Shown: positions 18,012 to 28,013 of the stretch, piece by piece | Layout of the letters: each line of letters begins with the position of its first letter | Numbering within the stretch: position 1 is the stretch's first letter | Assembly: GCA_963772675.1 (NCBI GenBank) | Contig: CAVYYF010000012.1 | Coordinates: 186,001 to 250,000, forward strand | DNA length: 64,000 bases | Source of the DNA: JAKAGZ01 sp963772675 | Lineage (GTDB): Bacteria; Bacteroidota; Ignavibacteria; Ignavibacteriales; Ignavibacteriaceae | Direction of reading: 5' to 3' | Translations under genes and position numbers: made by a program | The notes under the pieces: model-generated | The model's database searches: none | Told to the model about the DNA's origin: nothing | The model's input: the letters and a program-made list of their open reading frames with translations, nothing else

Positions 18012-18764
18012 TTATCTTTTGGGTCTTTCAATGCAGTGCTTCATATTATCCGGAAGAGGGCCGACTCTTTTAAGAGGAGTTTTCATAGATTTAATATCGT
18101 GCATCATTTCAAGCGCCTTGCCATTTTTATCTGTAACAAATTCAAATTTTAATTTGCTGAATGAATCGGAATAGGTAAAAACTTTGTTGCTTTCAGATCT
18201 CATCCACCAGGGGGAAACGTCACCCCACAAAGCTCCCACAACAAGATAACCGTCGCAGGAAACAGCAACCCAGAACCTTCGCGTTTTGTCTTTTACTGCT
18301 GGGTCGCCGTAGAGCCCGGTAAACCGTTCAAGGTCTTTTCGAGGTTCACCTTCAAATTCAACTATATTATTCTGGTCAGTCTTTTGCTTTTCAAACTTTT
18401 TATCCTGCTTTTCTTTTTCCCCCTGCTGCTTTTCTGCTTTCATCTTTTGTTGCGTGTTTTTGCCAATATAAGATGCCACCATATCCTGCATATACGGCGA
18501 CGCAATTTCCATTACAGCTCCGGCGGCTGCATAATTTTTTGTTTTGGAATATTCTGCGGCCAATGAAGATACACCTTTCATATCAACTTTGTAGTGGTTC
18601 TTGTCTAATTTATATTCATCCGCGAAATGGTTTTTTGCCGCTTCTATTCCATTTGTATCTATCACTTTTTTGATCGCCTCGGATAAAAGCGGTTTTTCCT
18701 GTGCGGTTAAAAATGCTGGGGCTAAAATGGTAACTAAAATCACCAAATAGAAAATCTTTTTCAT
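18012..18764 (-). CDS. Exported protein of unknown function
   Basis: Not recognised. It has a clear Sec signal (MKKIFYLVILVTILAPAFLTAQ, cut after TAQ or just before), a helical N-terminal half rich in alanine and lysine, a strongly charged stretch (KAEKQQGEKEKQDKKFEKQKTDQNN, about residues 108-132) that may be coiled coil or disordered, and a C-terminal globular domain (FTGLYGDPAVKDKTRRFWVAVSCDGYLVVGALWGDVSPWWM). The end resembles beta-rich domains that bind small molecules, but I cannot name a family. It is a single gene facing away from the SGNH hydrolase transcript. Confidence 0.6.
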   Translation of the reverse strand: MKKIFYLVILVTILAPAFLTAQEKPLLSEAIKKVIDTNGIEAAKNHFADEYKLDKNHYKVDMKGVSSLAAEYSKTKNYAAAGAVMEIASPYMQDMVASYIGKNTQQKMKAEKQQGEKEKQDKKFEKQKTDQNNIVEFEGEPRKDLERFTGLYGDPAVKDKTRRFWVAVSCDGYLVVGALWGDVSPWWMRSESNKVFTYSDSFSKLKFEFVTDKNGKALEMMHDIKSMKTPLKRVGPLPDNMKHCIERPKR

Positions 18765-18902
18765 TTTCTCATCCTTTTTTAATTAAATCCTTTGGACAAA
18801 AGAGAAGAGTGCAGAATTTTTTAATTTGCGAATTTTACTGTAGAGATGCAATTAAATAGGCGCAAATAACTGTGTAGCCTATTATGTACACTTTACAACA
18901 AG

Positions 18903-20363
18903 CTATTCTTCGAGTAATTTGTTTAACAACTTTTTAATTGTTTTACTAGCTGGACTGGGAATATTTTTGGTAATTAATTCGCCTTTTTTATTAATGATCA
19001 TATGTGTCGGAAATCCTCTAAATTTTAATTCGTCTTCTAGTATTTTTGAATCATCTTCATTGAAAAAATAATTATCGCCTAAATTTCCAATTTTAAGTGT
19101 AGTTTTTTCCCATTCTTTTTTATCTGAATTTAAACAAATCATAACAATGCTAATTGGTTTGTTCTTATAATAATTGTTTAATTCAACTGTATAAGGAAGT
19201 TCAGCCCTGCATGGAGCACACCAGGTTGCCCAGAAATCAATGTACATGATCTTATTTTTATTTTTATCTCCAAGCATTTTCCAAACATTTGATATTTCCT
19301 CTGACTTTGTTTTTGATTTTAAATCCGCAATTGTTTCTTTTCCTCCTGAACGACTGAGATTGGTTATTCTTTTAGCAAGTTTGGAAATCAGCACATCATT
19401 ATTTATATAATTTTTAATATTTGATTTATACTTATCATATAATGCAATCCCATCCTTTATTGGAAGCCCATGCTTTGAATCAAACTTTTCAAATATCTTA
19501 TAAATCATAATATCCCTGCTTAGCCCGGGTTTTTCATTTTTCATAAGTTCATCAAAAGTAATTGCAAATGAATTATTAACATCGTGTTTCTTTAAGAGTT
19601 GCAAAGCTGCAGAATACCTCATAATCGGGTATTCGGATAAAAACCATATATAAATTGAATTGCTTATAGCAGAATCATTACGCGGGAAAAGACCGGTATT
19701 AAAGATTTTTGTATTATATGTCGTATCGGTCTTACGATTAACCAAATAATAGTTCATAAAAAGACTAAAACTATTGTATAAAATTTCATTCCTTTCCCAG
19801 CTCATGAATTCATTTGTTGGTTTATTTTGATTATAAAATTCCTGTAGGACAGAATCTTCAGTTGACAGATACATTTTTATGTCGCTTAAAAATTCACTTA
19901 ACGGCTTGTGATATTTTGGTTTATAATCCGGGTTTAATAGAAAAGGAGTATGATATATTGAGTAATCACGTATATTTTTAGAAGTGGTGGAATTTTTACC
20001 TGACACTTCAAAATATGGATTTGCATCTTTTTTAAAAAGGTCAGAATCTAAATTAAAGTATAAACTATCTCCGGGATGTACATATAAAGTAATACCTGTA
20101 TTTTCATATTGTAAACCAATATTCTGAGAATTATAAATTTCTAATTCAGTTTTAAAATTCCCAAGGGAATCCAAAATTGCAATTTGATCAATATCCTGAA
20201 GGACACTGAAATTAGTAAAACGCAACACCCTTGTACTATCAGTAAAATTTTGGACTCTGCCTGCAATGATAGCTTTGCCTTTGACCAGTTTTATACTATT
20301 CTGTTTGGCGCTGTTACATCCCCAGAAGAGAATTAAAATCAAAAAGTAGAATAAATTTTTCAT
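18903..20363 (-). CDS. TlpA-family thioredoxin-fold lipoprotein
   Basis: A 486-residue lipoprotein: signal MKNLFYFLILILFWGC with the cysteine at residue 16. Residues 25-130 look like the beta-sandwich N-terminal domain (DUF4369-type) of Bacteroidota TlpA-like proteins: IIAGRVQNFTDSTRVLRF. A helical middle is followed by a thioredoxin domain with YIDFWATWCAPCRAELPY, the active-site CAPC near residue 385, the cis-Pro loop FRGFPTHMIINKKG and end. Likely a periplasmic thiol reductase for maturation of exported proteins such as cytochrome c; the partner is not evident here. Confidence 0.85.
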   Translation of the reverse strand: MKNLFYFLILILFWGCNSAKQNSIKLVKGKAIIAGRVQNFTDSTRVLRFTNFSVLQDIDQIAILDSLGNFKTELEIYNSQNIGLQYENTGITLYVHPGDSLYFNLDSDLFKKDANPYFEVSGKNSTTSKNIRDYSIYHTPFLLNPDYKPKYHKPLSEFLSDIKMYLSTEDSVLQEFYNQNKPTNEFMSWERNEILYNSFSLFMNYYLVNRKTDTTYNTKIFNTGLFPRNDSAISNSIYIWFLSEYPIMRYSAALQLLKKHDVNNSFAITFDELMKNEKPGLSRDIMIYKIFEKFDSKHGLPIKDGIALYDKYKSNIKNYINNDVLISKLAKRITNLSRSGGKETIADLKSKTKSEEISNVWKMLGDKNKNKIMYIDFWATWCAPCRAELPYTVELNNYYKNKPISIVMICLNSDKKEWEKTTLKIGNLGDNYFFNEDDSKILEDELKFRGFPTHMIINKKGELITKNIPSPASKTIKKLLNKLLEE

Positions 20364-20531
20364 TTTGTTGAAATCTAATTATTAAAAAAGCATAGTACCT
20401 AGCGATTCCTTATACTGAATTTTTAATTACATCAATAGAATTATAGCAGACCCCGAAAAGGGAATGACCAATAAAAGAATGTAGTGAGTTAAATTAAAAT
20501 TTGCAATAGCTATCTATGCAAAGTGCTTTTT

Positions 20532-20566
20532 AAGAGATGACATCTTTGAAAAAGATGTCATCTCTT
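20532..20566. terminator. Perfect 16-bp inverted repeat (probable terminator)
   Basis: AAGAGATGACATCTTT (20532-20547) and AAAGATGTCATCTCTT (20551-20566) pair perfectly around a 3-base loop (GAA). It lies between the decayed DUF1593 gene and the TlpA-like gene, which are both on the minus strand. It is not followed by a long T-tract on either strand, so a terminator role is only probable. Confidence 0.55.
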
Positions 20567-20603
20567 TCCTATTTTATTCAGCTTTATAAATTACTTTTCT
20601 GCT

Positions 20604-22057
20604 TTAGTTCGGTATTATAGTTACAAATACTCTTTTGTATCTTGATAACGGGGGAGTTCCTTTATCTGTAACTCTTAAAATAAATTGTGCTGTTTCTTTC
20701 TTTTCAACTTCCGGCGCTATCACATAAGCGTTATATATATTCTCGGCTGAATTAATTTTAATAGGTTTTTTATAAGATCCGGCTTCGGGATAGTTAAACC
20801 ACAGGTAACTTAAATTATCTCCATCGGGATCGGTTGCCGTGGCATCCAAAGCAAAGCTTTCGCCCGATTTTACAGTTATATGATCCGGAACCAATAATTC
20901 AGGAACCGGCGGATGATTAGCATCCTTATATGATTCAGTGCACCAGCTCATTCGGGCGGCAAAATCATTTTGAAAGTCATCCCGCCAACGCCATAAGGGT
21001 CGCTTTATTACCTGTAAATGTAGCAGTGTCCTAACCGAACTGTCCGTCCGTATTCATTAAAAATGTACGGAGTATAGTTATCGACCGCATCTGTCCAGAT
21101 TGCCCGGGTTTCGGGTTCTATCGGGACACCTGAACTTCCTCTTTTAAGAGAATCAAATTCAGGCTTGTAAAATTCATAACGGCCGCCCCAGCCTCCCCAT
21201 TCAGGATGTTCGGGATAACTCAATCCATTTGGAATTAAATTCAACCACGACGGCGTATCGCCTTCCATTCCATAGGCAACATCGGGATACACTGCACCTA
21301 ATGGACCGTGGCCTTGCTGTATATTTTTTGCAAGCCACTCATTACTAATCTCTTCATTATTATTACCCTTTATATGACTATTGATTGCACTCCACGTCGC
21401 TCTGCCGTAATCATCCCCCGGACTGACAATGTAAAACAAGTCGGGGAAGTTTTTTCTCATCCATACTCCACTGTCGTCCTGGTCGGATATTGTATAAACC
21501 CTGAGTTTTGCAATTAACTCTTTCGCTTCTGTTTCCGTTTTTGTCCTTTTAATATCATACAATGCCTGGGCAAGAGTGTTCGCTCCTCCCCAAACGCATA
21601 CCCATAAAGGTCGTTCGTCTTTTTTTTCAAGTACTTTTATAATCCACTTAGAACCCGGCGAATCTTTTCCTTCGCCCACACCCTGCATTCCGTATTCTGC
21701 TATGCTGTTCTTTATCTTCTTTAAGATTGATTCAGCATCAGGAAAACCGGGTTAATGCTTAATAAGATTAGGCTGTACTTTGCCGTAAGCCGTGACTATG
21801 CTTTTTATATATTCAGGATGGATTATTTTTTTTTGCCAGCAGGATGTTGTAGCAATTATTCCTTCTATATCGATTACGTTAGAGTACAAAAGCAAACGAA
21901 CCATTGATTCCGAATCGTCCGGGTCAGCACCAATATCCGTCAATATAATTGCTCTGTTTTTTTTAGCTATTGTTGTGCCTTTTTGATTTGCTTGAGCAAA
22001 AACAGAGCACGAAGAAAGAATAAAAGAAAATACAATTAAAGAAATAATAGTTTTCAT
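20604..22057 (-). pseudogene. Decayed DUF1593 protein (nucleoside-hydrolase-like, exported)
   Basis: Three open pieces belong to one protein. The first (from 22057) has signal MKTIISLIVFSFILSSCSVFAQ and the DUF1593 start RAIILTDIGADPDDSESMVRLLLYSNVIDIEGIIATTS. An in-frame TAA at 21752-21754 interrupts it; the frame then continues PGFPDAESILKKIKNSIAEYGMQG through to about 21040. There the frame breaks, and after 21000 it resumes in a different frame as WRWRDDFQNDFAARMSWCTESYKDANHPP, a conserved block, ending at 20604 with a domain like those of cadherin/PKD folds. At least one nonsense and one or two frameshifts make loss of function likely. Possibly sequence errors in part. Confidence 0.85.
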
Positions 22058-22079
22058 CTTTATAAATTCCTTATGTAAT

Positions 22080-23759
22080 TTATTCTGCTTTATAAATAAC
22101 TTTTCCGCCCAGAACAGTCATAGCAACTTTCACATCTTTTATTTTAACAGGATCGATTGTTAAAATATCTTTATCCAGCACAACCAGGTCAGCTAGCTTT
22201 CCCGGTTCAATGCTTCCTTTTTTATTTTCCTGGTATTCCGCGTAAGCACTGTTGAGCGTATAACATTTTATTGCCTGTTCAATAGAAATTTTTTCCTGCG
22301 GCTCAAGCCCGTTCGGATTCTTTCCATCTGAAGTTCTTCTTGTAACAGCCATGTACAATCCTACCATTGGGTTCAGGGTTACAACGGGGAAGTCGGTACC
22401 GAAATCGACAATCACTCCGGCCTTTAAGAATGAATTGTATGGATGCATATATTTTACTCTTTCCTTACCGATTCTTTTTTCTGCCCAGTTGCCGTCTTCC
22501 ATTAAATGCGTTGGCTGAACGGAAGCGATCACTCCTAGTTTTGCAAAGCGTGGAATATCCTGCGCCCGCAGATGCTGAGAATGCTCGATATGAAATCTTC
22601 TATCCCAGTTTGGATTTTCTTTTTCCATTTTTTCAACAGCGTCCAATGTTGATGAAACTGCTTTATCACCAATTGCGTGAACACAGATCTGCAATTTGTG
22701 CTTATCTGCATACAGCGACCACTTTTCAAAATTACCATTTTGGAAAATATCATTCGGTAGCCCGTAATTATTTTTATCGCTCACATATGGTTCAAAAAAC
22801 CAGGCACTACTTGAACCGAGCGAGCCGTCAGCATAAGCTTTCAGTGATCCGAGCGTAATGAAATTATCACCGAAGTTATATTCAACTCCGGCTTTAATTA
22901 ATTTCTCGTAAGTATTTATGGGCATTCTTGTAGCAACTCTTACTGTAAGTTTGCCTTCTTTCTCAAAATTTTGGTAAGTGCGTAACTGATTTTGAAATGA
23001 TTCATCGGTTGTGTAAGACATATCTTCAATGCTTGTAACACCAAATCTTTTTGCTTCATTTAATGCTGCTGTTAACGCTTCACTATATCCCACATCGGAG
23101 TATTCAGGAATAATATTATCAACTAGATCCATTGCATTGTCTTTTAAAATTCCTGTGGGTTCCCCGGTTTCAGGATCTTTAACAATCAGTCCGCCTTCGG
23201 GGCTTGGTGTGTTTTTTATAATTCCGGCTAGCTTTAAAGCATAAGTATTTGCCAATCCCATGTGGCCATCGTATCTCTTTAAAAAAACGGGAGTATTTTG
23301 AGTGAAGGGATCGATCATTTCTTTTGTGGGTAAAGTTTTATCATCCCAGCTTTCATGATCCCATCTTCCGCCGGTAATCCATCTTCCTTCTTTACCTTTT
23401 ACATAATTTTTTACCGCTTCAACAAAATCTTTTTTAGAAGTGAGGTCGTGTAATTTCAGTCCAATTAAATTAAAACCGCCATTGATAAAATGAGTGTGTC
23501 CGTCAATAAATCCGGGTAGCATTAATTTTCCTTTCAGGTCAATAACTTTTGTTGTCTTATTAATATATTTATTTGCATCTTTGTCTGAGCCAACGAATAG
23601 TATTATGTTACCTTCGACAATTACAGACTGAGCAAAAAGCTGGTTTTCATTTACCGTGTAAATTTTACCGTTTACGAATGCTGTTCTTTTAAGTTGAGCG
23701 TTTGTTGAAATAGTTAGCAGCATAATGATTGAAAGAATGATTAGCTTGGATAGGTTCAT
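22080..23759 (-). CDS. Exported amidohydrolase, YtcJ-like (amidohydrolase_3)
   Basis: A 559-residue metal-dependent hydrolase with a signal peptide (MNLSKLIILSIIMLLTISTNAQ). Family features: FVNGKIYTVNENQ, DLKGKLMLPGFIDGHTHF (metal-binding HxH), LGSLKAYADGSLGSSSAW, VHAIGDKAV, FHIEHSQHLRAQDI, DFGTDFPVVTLNP (last metal-binding Asp) and the C-terminal GKLADLVVLDKDI strand. It cuts amide bonds in an undetermined exported or imported metabolite. Its stop (22080) is 22 bases from the decayed DUF1593 start at 22057, same strand, so they may once have been cotranscribed. Confidence 0.88.
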   Translation of the reverse strand: MNLSKLIILSIIMLLTISTNAQLKRTAFVNGKIYTVNENQLFAQSVIVEGNIILFVGSDKDANKYINKTTKVIDLKGKLMLPGFIDGHTHFINGGFNLIGLKLHDLTSKKDFVEAVKNYVKGKEGRWITGGRWDHESWDDKTLPTKEMIDPFTQNTPVFLKRYDGHMGLANTYALKLAGIIKNTPSPEGGLIVKDPETGEPTGILKDNAMDLVDNIIPEYSDVGYSEALTAALNEAKRFGVTSIEDMSYTTDESFQNQLRTYQNFEKEGKLTVRVATRMPINTYEKLIKAGVEYNFGDNFITLGSLKAYADGSLGSSSAWFFEPYVSDKNNYGLPNDIFQNGNFEKWSLYADKHKLQICVHAIGDKAVSSTLDAVEKMEKENPNWDRRFHIEHSQHLRAQDIPRFAKLGVIASVQPTHLMEDGNWAEKRIGKERVKYMHPYNSFLKAGVIVDFGTDFPVVTLNPMVGLYMAVTRRTSDGKNPNGLEPQEKISIEQAIKCYTLNSAYAEYQENKKGSIEPGKLADLVVLDKDILTIDPVKIKDVKVAMTVLGGKVIYKAE

Positions 23760-23853
23760 TTTGTTACCCTCATTTTATCAGGAAAGTTTACGACTAAATT
23801 CTTAATTTGTTTAATAAATTTCTCAATAATTTTATCAAAATCATAATCATAAT

Positions 23854-24570
23854 ATGAAATTAGACGTACTTGTTTTTGCGGCGCATCCTGACGATGCAGA
23901 ACTTTCGATGGGGGGGACAATTGCCAAACTTACACATCATAAACATAAAGTTGGAATAATCGATCTGACACGTGGTGAACTGGGAACGCGGGGAACTGCC
24001 GACACCCGGCAGAAGGAGGCTTTCAAGGCCTCAATAATTTTAAAGACTGAGGTAAGAGAAAATCTCGATATCCCTGACGGAGATATTCAAAGAAATAAAG
24101 AAAATATGCTAAAGATTGTTAAGGAAATCAGGAAATATAAGCCCAAAATTATTTTTGCTCCATATTTTAACGACAGGCATCCAGACCACATCGATGCAAG
24201 TAAATTAGTTAAGGAGGCAATGTTTGCGGTAGGTCTTCCGAAGGTAGTAACTATGGATAAGAAAGTTAGCCAGAAGGCATACCGGCCGGATAAACTTTTT
24301 TATTATATGCAGACCTACACATTTGAACCTACTTTTGTAATTGATATCAGCAAATATATTAAAACAAAAATGGAGGCTGTGAAAGCTTACAGCACCCAGT
24401 TTTATGATCCCAAAAGTTCAGAGCCTGAGACATTCATCAGCAATCCTAAGTTTCTGGATTATATTGAATCAAGAGCAAAGTTTTACGGCTTCCAGATAAG
24501 AAAAAATTATGGCGAGCCATTTTTCTGTGAGGAAAATATTGAACTCGATTTGGCGAATTATCTGAAGTGA
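23854..24570 (+). CDS. bshB1: Bacillithiol biosynthesis deacetylase BshB1
   Basis: Removes the acetyl group from GlcNAc-malate, the second step of bacillithiol synthesis, in the cytosol. PIG-L-type zinc deacetylase signature: FAAHPDDAELSMGGTIAKL (HPDD at 11-14) and the BshB1-specific DLTRGELGTRGTADTR, with FAPYFNDRHPDHIDASKLVKEA as the third metal-site block. The length of 238 is typical. No bshA or bshC is in the window. Start: ATG at 23854 without a clear ribosome-binding site. Confidence 0.93.
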   Translation: MKLDVLVFAAHPDDAELSMGGTIAKLTHHKHKVGIIDLTRGELGTRGTADTRQKEAFKASIILKTEVRENLDIPDGDIQRNKENMLKIVKEIRKYKPKIIFAPYFNDRHPDHIDASKLVKEAMFAVGLPKVVTMDKKVSQKAYRPDKLFYYMQTYTFEPTFVIDISKYIKTKMEAVKAYSTQFYDPKSSEPETFISNPKFLDYIESRAKFYGFQIRKNYGEPFFCEENIELDLANYLK

Positions 24571-24596
24571 AATTAAGAGTATTAATAAAGTAAAGT

Positions 24597-25676
24597 CTAT
24601 TTAGCAGGGAGCGTAACAACAACAATAGTTTTCTCTCCATAGACACTATTTATATTTAAAGAACCTCCATGCAACTCTGTCAATTTTTTACTAATTGTTA
24701 ATCCAAGACCGGAACCCTGTTGTTCATATTTTTTTCTTTCAAACTGAACGTATGCACTTATCTGGGATATTTGGTCTTGTTTCATACCTCGCCCAAAATC
24801 AGAAACAACGAAAACAAATTTATTTCCTTCAGGATAAATCTTTATCGAAACTTTTGAATTTGTATTAGAAAACTTAAAAGCATTATCAGTAATTTCTTCT
24901 AAAATTACACCAATATCATCTATCGCCATTTTTACGGTTGTTTCAGAAATATCATATTCCAGATCAGTTAACCGTTGATATCTTTTTGCAATTTTTTTTA
25001 TAATAGATTCGATATATGGTTTGGTTATATTTGATACTTTCGCTTCCATAGATGCTTTACCTTTTACCACTTCTCCCTGCAGTTCAAGTCTTGTAAAAAT
25101 TATAAAGTTCTGGATTAACCTGTGAAGCCTCAAACCTGATTCATGAATCGTTTGTGCATATTCATAAACCTGGTCATCATAAATCTCTCTGTGCCTGTCC
25201 ATCAGCAGTTGTGCATATCCCAGGATAGAGATCAGGGGAGTACGCAATTCGTGCGGCAGTGATTGAGCGATATTTTTCTTTAATTCATTTAACTTTGCTC
25301 TTACCTCTTCATTTTTTGAAAGTCTCATCTTCACAGAATTAAGTAGCTCTTCGCTGGTAAACGGTTTCGTAATGTAATCATCGGCGCCTAGTTCCATTCC
25401 TGTTCTGAAATCTTTCTTATCAATCATGGCACTTATAAAAACAAAAGGGATAGTTGAAGTTACAGGGTCGTCTCTGAGTGCCACAAGAACCTGGTGTCCA
25501 TTAATTTCAGGCATTTTTATATCACATAAAATCAGATCAGGCAGGATGTTTTTTGCTGCTAGAATACCGGCGTGTCCATTTTCGGCTTGCGTGCATTGAT
25601 AACCATCTTCTTCGAGGATTTCGACGATTGATTCGCGAATGAGGTTTTCATCTTCGATGACAAGTATTTTGTTCAT
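24597..25676 (-). CDS. Response regulator fused to histidine kinase
   Basis: A cytoplasmic two-component protein with an N-terminal receiver domain (DLILCDIKMPEINGH with phospho-acceptor Asp near residue 52, ADDYITKPF lysine near 105) followed by a histidine-kinase core: dimerisation helix with phospho-His in SLPHELRTPLISILGYAQ near residue 142, N-box EEITDNAFKFSNT, G1 VSDFGRGMK and G2 GSGLGLTISKKL. No transmembrane segment and no DNA-binding domain is present. The receiver-first order suggests it is modulated by another kinase. Target unknown. Length 359. Confidence 0.93.
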   Translation of the reverse strand: MNKILVIEDENLIRESIVEILEEDGYQCTQAENGHAGILAAKNILPDLILCDIKMPEINGHQVLVALRDDPVTSTIPFVFISAMIDKKDFRTGMELGADDYITKPFTSEELLNSVKMRLSKNEEVRAKLNELKKNIAQSLPHELRTPLISILGYAQLLMDRHREIYDDQVYEYAQTIHESGLRLHRLIQNFIIFTRLELQGEVVKGKASMEAKVSNITKPYIESIIKKIAKRYQRLTDLEYDISETTVKMAIDDIGVILEEITDNAFKFSNTNSKVSIKIYPEGNKFVFVVSDFGRGMKQDQISQISAYVQFERKKYEQQGSGLGLTISKKLTELHGGSLNINSVYGEKTIVVVTLPAK

Positions 25677-25914
25677 ACTTTTGTTTCCTTACTTGCTTTA
25701 AGTAAATAATTCGCAAAACATTGCCTCATCCTTATGCAAGTTAACGAATAATAATGATTTACAAAAACTTTTGTAATAATCACCCTGTTGTCAAATTATT
25801 AAAAAAACTGTTGGTTGATAGTTTCCAAATTATTAAGTTCAGCAGGTAAAATAGCTCCCTTTAAATAAATAATTCTGTCAATACAAAATAAAATAACTAA
25901 ATCAGGAAAATTTA

Positions 25915-26886
25915 ATGAGCACTTATCTTGAGACTGTCAAAAATGTTTATAAAGATGCGGCAGAGAATCCACAAAAAGGTTTATGCTGTACAACAACTCC
26001 GGTTTGGCAACTGCCGGGTTTGAAAATCCCGGATAAAATGCTGGAGATGAACTACGGATGCGGCAGTACAGTTAATCCGAGAGATCTCGTGAATGATCCT
26101 TCAATTTTGTATGTCGGTGTAGGCGGAGGAATGGAGCTTTTGCAGTTCGCCTACTTTAGCAGAAAAGCAGGGGGGGTAATCGGGATTGACCCGGTTGAAG
26201 AAATGCTAGAAGTTTGCTCACAGAATTTTAATGAAGCTGAAAAATTAAATCCGTGGTTCAAAAAAGATTTTGTAGAACTTCGTTCAGGCGATGCACTTGA
26301 TCTTCCAATTGAAAATGAAACTGTTGATATAGCCGCGCAAAATTGTTTGTTTAATATTTTTCACGATGAGGACCTGGAAAAAGCCTTGAAAGAAATGTAC
26401 CGTGTTTTAAAACAACGTGGCAGACTGGTACTTTCCGATCCCGTTTGCGAAACCCCCATTCCTGAAAATCTAAAGAATGATGAAAGATTACGCGCTCTCT
26501 GTCTGAGCGGAGCTATTCCTCTTAAAACATATGTTGACCGGTTAACTTCAATTGGTTTTGGCACTTTGGAGATAAGAGCAAAAAGGCCATACAGAGTTCT
26601 TGATCCGATGCATTATGATACTAAAGAACTTTTAATAATTGAAAGTGTTGAAATTTGTGCAATAAAAGATCCGATGCCTGAAGATGGTCCCTGTGTTTTT
26701 ACGGGAAAGACTGCAATTTATTTCGGCGGAGAAGAATCTTTTGATGATCATAAAGGACATGTACTTTTACAGAATCAGCCTCTTGCAGTATGTGATAAAA
26801 CCGCCGGTGCTTTGGCAAAACTAAGCAGCGATGATATATTTACTTCAGGATCGACATATTTTTACGATGGCGGTGGATGCTGCTGA
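25915..26886 (+). CDS. arsM: Arsenosugar-type arsenite methyltransferase ArsM
   Basis: Methylates arsenite with SAM. The Rossmann SAM-binding site is ILYVGVGGGMELLQFAYF and VDIAAQNCLFNIFHDEDLEKALKEMYRVLK. Cysteines fit the family: GLCCTTTPVW near residue 24, NYGCGSTV near 45, and LRALCLSGAI near 190, where a third arsenic-binding cysteine sits. The C-terminus ends in GGGCC. This overall form is that of ArsM used in arsenosugar synthesis together with the radical SAM enzyme ArsS, which is not in this window. Length 323. Acts in the cytosol. Confidence 0.88.
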   Translation: MSTYLETVKNVYKDAAENPQKGLCCTTTPVWQLPGLKIPDKMLEMNYGCGSTVNPRDLVNDPSILYVGVGGGMELLQFAYFSRKAGGVIGIDPVEEMLEVCSQNFNEAEKLNPWFKKDFVELRSGDALDLPIENETVDIAAQNCLFNIFHDEDLEKALKEMYRVLKQRGRLVLSDPVCETPIPENLKNDERLRALCLSGAIPLKTYVDRLTSIGFGTLEIRAKRPYRVLDPMHYDTKELLIIESVEICAIKDPMPEDGPCVFTGKTAIYFGGEESFDDHKGHVLLQNQPLAVCDKTAGALAKLSSDDIFTSGSTYFYDGGGCC

Positions 26887-26913
26887 TGAAATAACTTCAA
26901 AAAAGTTCTGGAC

Positions 26914-27648
26914 CTATTTAATAGCTTTCGTTTCTTTTTTCTGTTCCGGCATGGTAAATAATGAATTATTAACATTCACATTTACCCTGATGTTTTTTAT
27001 AATCTCAAACGTTCTTGAAAAAGGAGTCATTATGTTAAACATAAACGGGAAAATCATTTTGTTACTGATCTTCTTATACTCACTAAGATAAGTTTCATTA
27101 GTACCGTTTTTTACGGACTTCTCAATTTTAGATATCAGGTAAGTTTTGGTATCCATATAGATGTATGTTGAATCCCCCGGCGTAGTTTTACACTTAATCT
27201 TATAACTATTCTTGCCCATTAATTTTTCCGTTCCTTCCAAAGTAACGTTGTCGCTTCTTTGTTTATAACAGAAAAAATAACCATCCAGTATGGACATTAG
27301 TTCATCTTCATCAGAAGATTCTTTTCCCAGTACATAAGGTATACCACCATTTTCGCCGGGCGAAACGCGCCAGGCTATTTTACCATCAAATGCAGTGACC
27401 GATGTTTTCCCATCTTCAGTTACCTCGGTTCTGATTTTGTCAGGATTCTTAAAATAGGTTTTTGCCTGAGCTTTCCCGCCTGGCAAAATTAGCTCGGAAG
27501 TTATAACAATCGTTTTTAAATTGCTGAATTGATCCTGGTTAACTGCCTGGAAATGTTTGTTAATTATTTCGTTTACAGTCTGGGGATGAATTAAATTCAG
27601 GGATATAAAAACGAAAAATATTAATTGGAAAGAAAATAATTTTTTCAT
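26914..27648 (-). CDS. Exported LolA-like/outer-membrane lipoprotein-sorting-like protein
   Basis: A 244-residue protein with a Sec signal (MKKLFSFQLIFFVFISLNLIHPQ) and a fold like that of LolA/LolB-type carriers: a long N-terminal helix (TVNEIINKHFQAVNQDQF), then a row of beta strands (KTIVITSELILPGG..., KNPDKIRTEVT, SVTAFDGKIAWRV) and late strands carrying the MDTKTYLISKIE pattern. Such proteins carry lipids or lipoproteins, but many in this group have unknown function. It is convergent with arsM (27-base gap), with no shared regulation visible. Confidence 0.65.
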   Translation of the reverse strand: MKKLFSFQLIFFVFISLNLIHPQTVNEIINKHFQAVNQDQFSNLKTIVITSELILPGGKAQAKTYFKNPDKIRTEVTEDGKTSVTAFDGKIAWRVSPGENGGIPYVLGKESSDEDELMSILDGYFFCYKQRSDNVTLEGTEKLMGKNSYKIKCKTTPGDSTYIYMDTKTYLISKIEKSVKNGTNETYLSEYKKISNKMIFPFMFNIMTPFSRTFEIIKNIRVNVNVNNSLFTMPEQKKETKAIK

Positions 27649-28013
27649 ATAACCCCCATAATTTTACAGAACTCTATTTGTTAATTCCCGTATAAATTAA
27701 CAGATAAATTCAGTGAAGTTGTGCTATTGTATTGGGTAGATAGTATCGGGAAGATTAGAAAAAGTACGGCTTTAACTTGAAGAGAATATGAGCTCATTTT
27801 TTCTCCCGAAAAACAGTTAACATAAATTAATTAAAATGATTTTCTCAGGCAATGTTATTGTGATGGGCTTAGCAAAATTCGCCATTTATCCAAAAATTCT
27901 TGGAAAAGAATGACTGTTTCTCTAACTTAAATTTTAAATAATAATTTCCATTTTTATTTAATGAACATTTCTGTTAATAAATCATTTCTAACAATATTTA
28001 AGTCAGGTGGAGC
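27649..28013. other. Non-coding gap between divergent genes
   Basis: This AT-rich 365-base stretch lies between divergent genes and must hold both promoters. No conserved RNA, repeat or strong hairpin was recognised. Near its right end is AGGTGG (28005-28010), a short-spaced ribosome-binding site for the gene at 28014. Confidence 0.5.

Noticed and set aside
17812..18174. Plus-strand frame of 120 residues between the SGNH hydrolase and unknown exported gene
   Set aside because: It overlaps the ends of both minus-strand genes and has no coding features.
18840..18850. GTAGAGATGCA, like half of the palindromic repeat
   Set aside because: The other arm is missing; it may be a decayed copy but cannot be supported.
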